Under the pieces are notes generated by a model. The model made no database searches and was not told the DNA's origin. It saw only the letters and a list, made by a program, of their open reading frames with translations. The position numbers were made by a program, and so were the translations under genes. Below, one piece after another: positions 16,188 to 24,140 of a stretch of DNA of 64,000 nt (positions within the stretch are counted from its first letter, which is position 1; each line of letters begins with the position of its first letter). The stretch is from contig NZ_CP029479.1 of NCBI RefSeq assembly GCF_003150835.1, positions 1,674,001-1,738,000 of the forward strand, given 5' to 3'. The DNA is from Phenylobacterium parvum. GTDB taxonomy: Bacteria; Pseudomonadota; Alphaproteobacteria; Caulobacterales; Caulobacteraceae.

Positions 16188-17336
16188 TCACCTCAGTCCA
16201 AGCCCGCGGGCGATGATGCCCCGCAGGATCTCGCGCGTACCGCCGCGCAGGGAGAACGTCGGGCTCATGCCCGCCAGATAGTCGAGCGTTGCCAGGAGCG
16301 GGGCCGGGACCGGCCCTTCCACCGAAGCCAGGTGATCGGTGATAAGGGCCGGAATCGACTGCTCGAAGCTGGCCCCCAGGTCCTTGACCATGGAGGCCTC
16401 CACCACAGGACTTTCGCCCCGGGCCAGCTGGCCGGTCACCGCCAGGGACATGTTCCGCAGGGTGGCGAGCCGCGCCAGCATCCGGCCCGCCAGCTCCGCC
16501 TCGGACTCTGTGGGCCCGCCCCGCGAGCGGATGAAGTCCATCCATTCGTCGACCAGGACAGTGGACGAGTAGAGTCGCTCGGGCCCGCTGCGCTCGAAGG
16601 CCAGCTCGGCGTTCACCTGGGACCAGCCCTGGCCCTCCTGGCCAATCAGGGCGTCCTCGGGCAGGTCGACGTCCTCGAAGAACACCTCCGAGAAATGCTC
16701 GTCCCCCGCCAAGTCGCGGATCGGCCGGGCGGTGACGCCAGGGGTCTTCAGGTCGATCAGCAGTTGGGAGAGGCCCGCCTGACGGTCATCCGGTCCGCCG
16801 CTGGTCCGCACCAGGGCGACCATGTAGTGGGCCTTGTGGCCGTAGGTGGTCCAGATCTTGGAGCCGTTCAGACGCCAACCGGTGGCGGTACGCTCGGCCC
16901 GGGTGCGGACGCTGGCGAGGTCGGAGCCGGAATTGGGCTCGCTCATGCCGATGCAGAAGAAGGCCTCGCCCCGGCAGATGCGCGGGACGATGTCACGGCG
17001 CTGGGCCTCGGTTCCGTAGCGCAGGAGGAGCGGGGCGCTCTGTCGCTCGGCGATCCAGTGGGCCGCCACGGGGGCGCCCGCCGCAAGAAGCTCCTCGATC
17101 AGCACGAACCGGGCGAAGGGGCTGCGGCCGCCGCCGCCGAACTCCACCGGCAGGGTCAGGCCCACCCAGCCGCGGGCGGCGAGGTCGCGGGAAAAATCAG
17201 CGTCGAAACCCATCCAGGTCCGCGCCCGCAGGGCGCCGGGGACCCCGGCGAGGCGCTCGGCCAGGAAGGCCCGGACCTCTGCGCGGAGGGCTTCGTCCTC
17301 CGGACCGATGGCGGCCGGAACGAGGGGAGCTAGCAC
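16188..17336 (-). CDS. Acyl-CoA dehydrogenase, large FadE-like subunit
   Basis: A 382-residue dehydrogenase. FFCIGMSEPNSGSDLASVRTRAER is the FAD/acyl-CoA loop, LNGSKIWTTYGHKA is the core beta segment, and SPTFSLRGGTREILRGIIARGLGLR is the C-terminal signature. The start is the GTG at 17336, preceded by CCCGGAG with good spacing; open frame further upstream is the shadow of the GFA gene. It oxidises an acyl-CoA to the enoyl-CoA and passes electrons to ETF. It forms an operon with the smaller subunit downstream and the GFA protein upstream. Confidence 0.9.
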   Translation of the reverse strand: MLAPLVPAAIGPEDEALRAEVRAFLAERLAGVPGALRARTWMGFDADFSRDLAARGWVGLTLPVEFGGGGRSPFARFVLIEELLAAGAPVAAHWIAERQSAPLLLRYGTEAQRRDIVPRICRGEAFFCIGMSEPNSGSDLASVRTRAERTATGWRLNGSKIWTTYGHKAHYMVALVRTSGGPDDRQAGLSQLLIDLKTPGVTARPIRDLAGDEHFSEVFFEDVDLPEDALIGQEGQGWSQVNAELAFERSGPERLYSSTVLVDEWMDFIRSRGGPTESEAELAGRMLARLATLRNMSLAVTGQLARGESPVVEASMVKDLGASFEQSIPALITDHLASVEGPVPAPLLATLDYLAGMSPTFSLRGGTREILRGIIARGLGLR

Positions 17337-17350
17337 GTCGGATCTCCGGG

Positions 17351-17749
17351 TCAGGCCGAGGGCGGATTGGTCTCGAAGCCGGGGGCGGCCAGCAGGGCCT
17401 TCGACCAGGACCGGGCGCTGCGGGTCCAGACCTGCAGGGCGGGCGTCACGTCCTCCTGGCTCTCCAGCGCTCCGACCTTGACCGCGACCATGCCGTTGCC
17501 AAGGCGCGAGGCCAGGGGAGAGCCGCACTTCGGGCAGAAGCAGCGCTCGACGGATCCGCCGCTCTCGCCCTGGTCGGCGAAGACGGCGTAGGCGCCGGTC
17601 AGCCGGAAGGCGGCGCCCGGGACGATCGCGTTGACCGAAAAGGCCGAGCCGCTGGTCTTCTGGCAGTGGGTGCAGTGGCAGGCGACGGTCACGACGGGGG
17701 CGGCGTCGCACTCGAAGGCGACTTCACCGCAGAGGCACTTTCCACGCAT
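17351..17749 (-). CDS. GFA-family (glutathione-dependent formaldehyde-activating-like) zinc protein
   Basis: A 132-residue protein with the GFA zinc pattern: KCLCGEVAFEC at the N terminus, CHCTHCQKTSGSAF, and CFCPKCGSPLASR. The start at 17749 follows CCGGAG. Gfa itself was described as catalysing glutathione-formaldehyde adduct formation, but most paralogues are uncharacterised. It leads the acyl-CoA dehydrogenase operon, with 14 bp to the next start, and diverges from an SDR gene. Confidence 0.9.
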   Translation of the reverse strand: MRGKCLCGEVAFECDAAPVVTVACHCTHCQKTSGSAFSVNAIVPGAAFRLTGAYAVFADQGESGGSVERCFCPKCGSPLASRLGNGMVAVKVGALESQEDVTPALQVWTRSARSWSKALLAAPGFETNPPSA

Positions 17750-17883
17750 GGCGGGATCTCCGGGTCCGGGGCGCAGGACAGCGCCCGATCCGATGTTTGA
17801 CAGACCCCCGGCAGGGCCGCCAGTAGGTGACCAAGCGGCAGGCTGCAGGTTTCTGCACCTTTCAGCCGTCTGGGGGGATGACA

Positions 17884-18720
17884 ATGGGCGGATACATCCA
17901 GGACCGGGTGGTGATGGTCACCGGCGGCGGCGGCGGCTTTGGTCGCCTGATCTGCGAGAAGGCCGCCGCCCTGGGCGCAAGAATCGTCTGCACGGATATC
18001 GACGAGGCGGGCCTGACGGGAACGGCGGCCTCGGTCCTGGCGGCGGGCGGACGCATCCTTCACCAGCGCGCCGACGTCACCGCCCTGTCCGATCTCCGGG
18101 CGGCGGTCACGGCGGGGGTGCGCGAGTTCGGCCGGATCGACGTCCTGGTGAACAACGCCGGGATCATGCCCCTGGCCTTCTGGCGCGACCACGAGGCGGC
18201 GGCCCAGGCCTGGTCACGATGTATCGATATCAACATCAAGGGCGTCATGAACGGCGTGATGGCGATCCACGACCAGATGATCGCCCAGGGCCAGGGCCAG
18301 GTGATCAACATCTCCTCCATCTACGGCAACTTCCCGGTGGCGGGGGCCGGGATCTACGGCGCGACCAAGGCGGCGGTGAACTTCCTGTCCGAGTCGCTGA
18401 GGGTGGAATCCCAGGGACGCATCAAGGTCACGACGATTCGGCCAACCGGCGTGCCTGGCACCGGACTGGGCGGAGGCGTCATCAACCCCGAGGCCATTGT
18501 CGGCATACTGGGCCAGAACACCGCCAGCTACCTGGGCGCCCTGCAGGGGCGGGCCAACACGCCGCTGGATCCCCGACAGGGCGACCCCGGGTCGGTCGGC
18601 TATCTCGCGCTAGACCCGGAATTCATCGCCGACGCCGTGATCCACGCCATCGACCAGCCCTGGGGCGTATCGATCTCGGACATCACGGTCCGAGCGACGG
18701 GCGACCAGTACATCCTCTAG
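17884..18720 (+). CDS. Short-chain dehydrogenase/reductase
   Basis: A 278-residue Rossmann enzyme. The cofactor motif TGGGGGFG is at residues 13-20 and TDID at 37-40 (an acidic end of beta-2, favouring NAD over NADP). NNAG is at 89-92, catalytic Ser near 143-144, and Tyr157 and Lys161 in IYGATKAAV. The ATG at 17884 has GGGGGG eight bases upstream; one at 17878 is too close to it. The context next to acyl-CoA dehydrogenases suggests lipid or steroid oxidation, but the substrate is not determined. Confidence 0.9.
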   Translation: MGGYIQDRVVMVTGGGGGFGRLICEKAAALGARIVCTDIDEAGLTGTAASVLAAGGRILHQRADVTALSDLRAAVTAGVREFGRIDVLVNNAGIMPLAFWRDHEAAAQAWSRCIDINIKGVMNGVMAIHDQMIAQGQGQVINISSIYGNFPVAGAGIYGATKAAVNFLSESLRVESQGRIKVTTIRPTGVPGTGLGGGVINPEAIVGILGQNTASYLGALQGRANTPLDPRQGDPGSVGYLALDPEFIADAVIHAIDQPWGVSISDITVRATGDQYIL

Positions 18721-18750
18721 TCGCGGCGCCGCCCCCGCGGGCGCCCCGGA

Positions 18751-18790
18751 CTGACACCAAACTGTCATCAAAACGAAGCCTGAGCGTCAC
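18751..18790 (+). promoter_or_regulatory. Pho box (PhoB-binding site) with 11-bp phased half-sites
   Basis: CTGACAC (18751-18757), a CAAA spacer and CTGTCAT (18762-18768) make a direct repeat with 11-bp period, the classic Pho-box geometry. CAAA follows again. A weaker half-site, GCGTCAC (18784-18790), falls exactly three periods after the first. It lies about 130 bp upstream of the lipoprotein start at 18896. The sequence match is seen directly; PhoB control under phosphate limitation is established for such boxes, and here inferred. Confidence 0.72.
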
Positions 18791-18895
18791 TTCCCATGCC
18801 TAGACAGGGGCCGACAGGGGCGTTCCGGCGACCGGCCTGAGAAGGTCGCCACTCCCCGTTTGCGCGCCAAATGTCGACACGGTGGAGCCCGACAC

Positions 18896-20407
18896 ATGAC
18901 AGCCCTCGGTAAGCTGAAGACCCTCGCCCTCTGCGCCGCGGCCAGCGCCCTGCTGGCAGCCTGTGGGGGCGGCTCCGACATCGCCTCGCCGGGCGAAGGC
19001 CAGTTCGCCACCGGCGGATCCGGGGGCGGCGGAACCGGCGGCGGGGGCTCCGGCGGGGCTTCGGCGGATTGCCCAACCGGCTTCATCAACCTCGGCACGA
19101 TCGCCAACGGGACCCTGAGGTCCTGCGGCATCCCTCGCCTCGTCACCGGCAACCTGACCCTGCCCTACCGGCCAGGCACGGCCTACCGGATCGACGGCAA
19201 GACCGAAGTGGGCCAGGACCTTGGCCCTGACGCCCAGAACCCCCGGACCGGGGTGACTTCGGGGATCCTGACCATCGAGCCCGGCGTCACGGTCTTCGGC
19301 GGCATCGCCGAGTATCTTGTCGTCAACCGCGGATCGCGGATGATTGCAGACGGCACAGCCTCGCGCCCGATCATCTTCACCAGCCTGAACGACCTCAACG
19401 GCGGCCCTGACCTGAAGGGCCAGTGGGGCGGCATCGTCATCGCCGGGCGCGCACCGATCAACCGCTGCCCGCCGACCGTGACCAGCTTCCCCGCCAACCC
19501 CACGAACTGCGAGTACCGGTTCGAGGCCATCCAGACCATCAACTGGGGCGGTAACGCGACCAACGACAACAGCGGCGTGCTCCGCTACGTCCAGGTCAAG
19601 GAAGCCGGCTACGAAGTGGCCCCCAACGAGGAGCTGAACGCCATCACCTTCGGCTCCGTGGGTAACGGCACGTTGGTCGATTTCGTCCAGGTCCATGGCG
19701 CAGCTGACGACGCCGTCGAGTTCTTCGGCGGTTCGGTCAACGTCAAGCACCTGGTGCTTGACCAGTGGGACGACGACGGCTTCGACACCGACGAGGGATA
19801 CACGGGCGCCGCCCAGTACGTGATCAACTTCTCGGACGCGCCGACCGAAGAGGCCCGCTGCTTCGAGGCCTCGTCCGCTGGCTCGACCTCGGGCGGCCTT
19901 CCGCTCCTCCGCTCGCACCCGAAGATCTCGAACTTCGTCTGCCGGCTGGGCGTCGCCTCCTCGACCTTCGACTCCCGCCAGCACCAGGGCATCGTGATCA
20001 ACAGCGGCACCCGCTTCGACTTCGTGAATGGCGTGGTCTACTCGGGCCATCCGTCCATTCCCTGCCTGGACGTCGACGGCTCCGCCACGATGGTCGACCC
20101 GAAGCCCACCTTCTCCTCGATCGCCTTCTCTTGCCCCGGCGGCCCTTTCCGGACCACGGACAACGACCAGCCGACCGCGCCGGAAGCGCTCTTCACCGCC
20201 GGCCCGAACAACATCGCTACGGGTTACACACCGACCTTCTCCCAGGTCTTCATCAACGGCAGCAACGAGAGCGGCCGGGTCGCGACGAACCCGACGCCCT
20301 TCTCCAGCTTCCTGCAGTCGGCGGGCTTCATCGCCGCGGTCTCCGGCCCGAACGACAACTGGTACGTGGGCTGGACCTGCGGACTGGCCGGCGCGGCCTC
20401 CTGCTGA
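18896..20407 (+). CDS. Surface lipoprotein with predicted beta-helix, partner of a TonB receptor
   Basis: A 503-residue exported lipoprotein. The signal peptide ends LLAAC (C23), followed by a Gly/Ser linker (about residues 40-57) that tethers the domain. The body contains TIEPGVTVFGG, GSRMIADGTASRPIIFTS, GQWGGIVIAGRAPIN, and repeated short strands (GNGTLVDFVQVHGAADDAVEFFGGSVNVKHLVL) typical of right-handed parallel beta-helix proteins. Paired cysteines in the body suggest disulfides. I know similar lipoproteins encoded beside TonB-dependent receptors, but no defined function. It is preceded by a Pho box and followed by a strong hairpin and a TonB receptor gene, so substrate capture at the cell surface during phosphate starvation is a reasonable hypothesis. 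Confidence 0.82.
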   Translation: MTALGKLKTLALCAAASALLAACGGGSDIASPGEGQFATGGSGGGGTGGGGSGGASADCPTGFINLGTIANGTLRSCGIPRLVTGNLTLPYRPGTAYRIDGKTEVGQDLGPDAQNPRTGVTSGILTIEPGVTVFGGIAEYLVVNRGSRMIADGTASRPIIFTSLNDLNGGPDLKGQWGGIVIAGRAPINRCPPTVTSFPANPTNCEYRFEAIQTINWGGNATNDNSGVLRYVQVKEAGYEVAPNEELNAITFGSVGNGTLVDFVQVHGAADDAVEFFGGSVNVKHLVLDQWDDDGFDTDEGYTGAAQYVINFSDAPTEEARCFEASSAGSTSGGLPLLRSHPKISNFVCRLGVASSTFDSRQHQGIVINSGTRFDFVNGVVYSGHPSIPCLDVDGSATMVDPKPTFSSIAFSCPGGPFRTTDNDQPTAPEALFTAGPNNIATGYTPTFSQVFINGSNESGRVATNPTPFSSFLQSAGFIAAVSGPNDNWYVGWTCGLAGAASC

Positions 20408-20423
20408 TCCGCGAAGACGTCTT

Positions 20424-20447
20424 GGGCGGCGGGCCTTCCCGCCGCCC
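20424..20447 (+). terminator. Strong intercistronic hairpin between lipoprotein and receptor
   Basis: GGGCGGCGGG-CCTT-CCCGCCGCCC is a perfect 10-bp GC stem with a 4-nt loop, 17 bp after the lipoprotein stop, followed by a pyrimidine-rich run. It could act as a partial terminator or 3'-stabilising hairpin, so that the lipoprotein message is more abundant than the receptor message. No separate promoter is evident in the 71-bp gap. Confidence 0.6.
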
Positions 20448-20478
20448 CTTCCCCTTCCTTCCTTGAAGGCTGAACCCG

Positions 20479-23106
20479 ATGAACCGCACCCTCCGCACCC
20501 TGCTGCTCGCCGGCGCCGCCCTGACCACGGCCCACTCCGCCTTCGCGCAGACCCCGCCGCCTGCGGGCGGGGCCGAGGTTGAGGAGATCATCGTCAACGG
20601 CAGGTTCATCCCCGATGTGATCCGCGACACGGCCGAGGTGGCCAACTTCCTGAGCGTCGAGGACGTCCAGAGGGCTGGCGACGACAACGCCGCCCAGGCC
20701 CTGACCCGCATCACCGGCATCTCCCTGGTCTCTGGCAAGTTCGTCTATGTCCGTGGCCTCGGTGAGCGCTATTCGCAGGCCCTGCTCAACGGCTCGCCCC
20801 TGCCCAGCCCCGAGCCCCTCCAGAGGGTGATCCCCCTGGATCTATTCCCCGCCTCCATCCTGGCGGGAACCGTGATCCAGAAGACCTATTCGGCGAACTA
20901 TCCCGGAGAGTTCGGCGGCGGGATCATCGACCTTCAAACCGTCGGCGCGCCCGACGAAAGCTTCGTCAAACTGGGCGTCGGGCTGAGCGTCGACACCGAG
21001 ACCTCCGGCAACCGGGGATTGACCTATTTCGGCTCTGAGACCGACTGGACGGGCTTCGACAATGGCGCCCGCAAGCTTCCGGTGGGAATCCGCCAGTTCG
21101 CCGCCAGCCGGCCGGTCGTTCCCGGAACATCAGCGGGAGGCCTGACCACCGACCAGTACAAGGCCGTCGCCCGCAGCTTCACAAACGCACCCCTGAACGT
21201 GCTGCAGCGCGCCCGCACCCCCGGCAACGGGAACTTCGACATCTCGGCGGGCCACAGCCTCGACACCGACTACGGTCGCATCGGCGCCATCGGCGTGATG
21301 AGCTACCGCAACGGCTGGCAGACCCGGAAGGGCGTGCGCCAGACCACCGTTCCCGACATCGGCGGCCTGGCCCTGGCGACGGACGCGACCTTCGAGGCCA
21401 ACCAGAACGACATCGCGTGGAGCGGACTGGCCGGCCTGGCCTGGGAAATGGACGAGAACGAGGTCCGCTACACCGGCCTCTGGATCCGCTCGACCTCCAA
21501 GCGGGCCCGGATCACCTCCAACTCGGCCCTCTCCCAGGGCAACACCAACGTGAACGCCTACTACAGCGAGTGGTACGAGCGGATCCTCCAGCTGAGCCAG
21601 CTGTCCGGCAAGCACCGGATCGGCGACTGGGACCTCCAGTGGAGGGGCACCTATGGCCGCACCGCCCGCCAGGCGCCCTACGAGCGCATGTACCGGTACG
21701 GCCTCGCCGCCGACGGCTCCCGCACGGCCCTCCTCTCGGGCGCGAACCAGCTGGTCTCCTTCTCGGACCTCGACGAGAACATCGGCTCGGCCAACGTCGA
21801 CCTCGCCTACGACCTGCCCGTGGAATTCGTCCGCCAGGCCCAGCTCAAGATGGGCGCCGCCTGGCAGAAGAACAGCCGCACCTCGGTGCGCCGGGACTTC
21901 ACCTACGACCAGGGCCGCAACTGGGACCCGGCGCGGTACGCCGGCGAGCGGATCGACTATCTGGTCTCGGACCGCAACATCAACGACGACATCATCATGC
22001 TGCGGGAGCTGACCGGCTCCTCCCTGACCGGGGACGCAGCGATGTACGACGCGGGCCTGGAAGTCGCCGCCGCCTACATCCAGGTGGACAGCGAAATCCG
22101 CCCCCTGCTCCGCGGAAGCCTCGGCCTGCGCTACGAGACCGCTGACCAGTACGTGAAGACCCTGGACATTTTCAACGAGGCCGCCGGTCCGATCTTCAGC
22201 CGGACGGTCACCAAGGACTACGTCCTGCCTGCTGCGACCCTGACCTGGAACTTCGCCGAGGACCAGCAGCTGCGCTTCGGCGTCTCCAAGACCATCGGCC
22301 GGCCCCAGTTCCGGGAAATGGCGCCCCAGAGGTACCGCGACACCGAGACCGACCGGATCCTCACGGGCAACCCGTATCTTGAGGATACGATCTTCATCAA
22401 CGTCGATGCGCGCTATGAGCGCTACTTCAGCAACGGCCAGTACGTCACCCTCGGCGCCTTCTACAAGAACATGGAAAAGCCGGTGGAGGCCCTGGCTGTT
22501 CTGGGCTCGGACGGCGCCTTCCGGCAGACCTTCTACAACGCGCCCGCGGCCGACATTTACGGCGGCGAGTTCGAGTTCAAGAAGTTCTTCGACCTGGATA
22601 CCGGCAGTGGCTGGGTGGACGAGCGGCGCTGGCTCGTGGCGCTGAACTACACCTACACCGCCTCCAAGCTGAAGGTGTCGGACGGCGACACCATCATCCT
22701 GGACATCACCGGCATAGCCACGACCCCGCCGGCCAAGGACTACCTGACCGGGGGTGAGAAGCTGCAGGGCCAGTCGGATCACCTGGCGAACCTGCAGCTC
22801 GGGTTCGAGAATGAGGATGCCGGCTCCCAGGCCACGATCCTGGTGACCTACACCAGCGAGCGCGTGGCGGCCCGGTCGAGCAGCCTCGACCTGCCCGACC
22901 TCGTCCAGGATCCGGGCGTACGGGTGGACTTCGTCTACCGCCGGAACTTCGAGGTCCAGGGCCGCGAGATGACGGCCTCCTTCGAGGCCCGGAACCTGAC
23001 GGGTACGGACGCCCAGGAGTACCAGGAAGCGGGTGGTCGTCGCTTCGACACCAACAGCTTCGATGTCGGCCAGTCTTTCTCGGTCGGCCTTTCGGCCAAG
23101 TTCTGA
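20479..23106 (+). CDS. TonB-dependent outer-membrane receptor
   Basis: An 875-residue receptor. The signal peptide ends AFAQ (about residue 24) and is followed by a TonB box-like EVEEIIVNGRF. The plug domain contains DNAAQALTRITGISLVSGKFVYVRGLGERYSQALLNG and the GGGIIDLQT end. A long beta-barrel follows, ending in the aromatic terminus SVGLSAKF. There is no N-terminal signalling extension, so it is not a FecA-type transducer. It lies downstream of a surface lipoprotein and a Pho box, which points to a phosphate-containing or phosphate-stress-related substrate. The RGLGERYSQALLNG plug variant is typical of the large TonB families of caulobacters. Confidence 0.93.
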   Translation: MNRTLRTLLLAGAALTTAHSAFAQTPPPAGGAEVEEIIVNGRFIPDVIRDTAEVANFLSVEDVQRAGDDNAAQALTRITGISLVSGKFVYVRGLGERYSQALLNGSPLPSPEPLQRVIPLDLFPASILAGTVIQKTYSANYPGEFGGGIIDLQTVGAPDESFVKLGVGLSVDTETSGNRGLTYFGSETDWTGFDNGARKLPVGIRQFAASRPVVPGTSAGGLTTDQYKAVARSFTNAPLNVLQRARTPGNGNFDISAGHSLDTDYGRIGAIGVMSYRNGWQTRKGVRQTTVPDIGGLALATDATFEANQNDIAWSGLAGLAWEMDENEVRYTGLWIRSTSKRARITSNSALSQGNTNVNAYYSEWYERILQLSQLSGKHRIGDWDLQWRGTYGRTARQAPYERMYRYGLAADGSRTALLSGANQLVSFSDLDENIGSANVDLAYDLPVEFVRQAQLKMGAAWQKNSRTSVRRDFTYDQGRNWDPARYAGERIDYLVSDRNINDDIIMLRELTGSSLTGDAAMYDAGLEVAAAYIQVDSEIRPLLRGSLGLRYETADQYVKTLDIFNEAAGPIFSRTVTKDYVLPAATLTWNFAEDQQLRFGVSKTIGRPQFREMAPQRYRDTETDRILTGNPYLEDTIFINVDARYERYFSNGQYVTLGAFYKNMEKPVEALAVLGSDGAFRQTFYNAPAADIYGGEFEFKKFFDLDTGSGWVDERRWLVALNYTYTASKLKVSDGDTIILDITGIATTPPAKDYLTGGEKLQGQSDHLANLQLGFENEDAGSQATILVTYTSERVAARSSSLDLPDLVQDPGVRVDFVYRRNFEVQGREMTASFEARNLTGTDAQEYQEAGGRRFDTNSFDVGQSFSVGLSAKF

Positions 23107-23165
23107 GGTGAAGGCGCGGCGGCGGGAAGCATCCCGGCGGCCGCGTCCTCTCCTCCGTTTTGACC

Positions 23166-24140
23166 CTATCGGCTGAGGTAGCGGATGTCCGCGATCCGGC
23201 GTGCGCCGCCAGAGCGTTCGATCTGCACCACCACATCGATCACGCGGGACACGTAGGCCTGGACCTTGTCCCAGCCCAGCTCAAGGCCTGAGGTCAGGGC
23301 CAACAGGCCAATCTGGTCGAGGGCGCCCTCGGGACTGTCGGCATGGATGGTGGTGATGGAGCCCGGGTGGCCGCTGTTGACCGCCCGCAGGAAGGCGAAG
23401 GCCTCCGATCCGCGAAGCTCGCCCAGGAGAATCCGGTCCGGGCGCAGGCGCAGGGCCGCGGTCAGCAGGGCGTCGGCGTCGACGCGGGCCTCGCCCATGT
23501 CGCCGCGGACGGCGATGAGCCCCACGCTGTTGGGATGATCGAGGCGGATCTCGGGGGCGTCCTCGATCACCACAAGGCGTTCGGAGGCGTCGATCTCCTT
23601 GACCAGGGCGTTGAGGAGGGTGGTCTTGCCGCTTCCGGTGCCGCCGGAGATGACCAGCGTCTTGCGCCGGCGAACGGCCTCCCGGAGGAAACCCAGGCGG
23701 TCGCCGGCGTCGAGCAGGGCGGCAAGTTCAGGCCCGCTGGAGTCCAGGCCGGCGCCGGCTGCCGGCCGCTCGAACAGCCCCGAGGCGGACAGGTCCTCAA
23801 GGCTCAGGTCGGAAATGAGGTGCTTGCGGATCGCCAGCACGGCGCCCCCACGGGTGGCCGGGGGCGCCACGACCTGGACCCGGGCGCCGTCGGGAAGCGT
23901 CGCCGACAGCAGGGGGTGCTCGCGGCTGACCCCCTGGCTGCTGTGCGCCGCGATCTGGCGCACAAGGCGCTGGAGGGTCATCTCGTCAAGGCCGGGAGCC
24001 GGCTCGCACCGCATGCCGCCGGCCGCAGTCTCCACCCAGACCTCGCCGGGCGCATTGACCAGGAGGTCCGTAACCTCGGGACGCGCCAGCCAGGGCGAGA
24101 GCGGCGCCAGGAAGGCGCCGAGGTAGACCGTGGCGTTCAT
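23166..24140 (-). CDS. virB11: VirB11/TrbB-type secretion ATPase
   Basis: A 324-residue hexameric traffic ATPase. Walker A GGTGSGKT is at residues 166-173, the Asp box in VVIEDAPEIRL, Walker B-like ILLGELRGSEAFAFLRA, and the His box in SGHPGSITTIHADSP. The start at 24140 overlaps the virB10 stop (ATGA); open frame further upstream is a shadow of virB10. It is the last gene of the minus-strand cluster and converges on the TonB receptor gene. Its role is pilus biogenesis and substrate transfer in a type IV secretion system. Confidence 0.93.
   Translation of the reverse strand: MNATVYLGAFLAPLSPWLARPEVTDLLVNAPGEVWVETAAGGMRCEPAPGLDEMTLQRLVRQIAAHSSQGVSREHPLLSATLPDGARVQVVAPPATRGGAVLAIRKHLISDLSLEDLSASGLFERPAAGAGLDSSGPELAALLDAGDRLGFLREAVRRRKTLVISGGTGSGKTTLLNALVKEIDASERLVVIEDAPEIRLDHPNSVGLIAVRGDMGEARVDADALLTAALRLRPDRILLGELRGSEAFAFLRAVNSGHPGSITTIHADSPEGALDQIGLLALTSGLELGWDKVQAYVSRVIDVVVQIERSGGARRIADIRYLSR

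Noticed and set aside
15585..17333. 582-codon open frame on the plus strand
   Set aside because: Shadow of the two acyl-CoA dehydrogenase genes on the other strand.
19010..19075. Gly-rich repeat as a mobile or variable-number repeat
   Set aside because: It is an in-frame Gly/Ser linker following a lipobox, typical of surface lipoproteins.
21130..22782. 550-codon open frame on the minus strand
   Set aside because: Shadow of the TonB receptor gene.
23107..23165. Terminator after the TonB receptor
   Set aside because: The GC-rich segment can fold only into an interrupted stem with several mismatches, so I do not list it as a feature.
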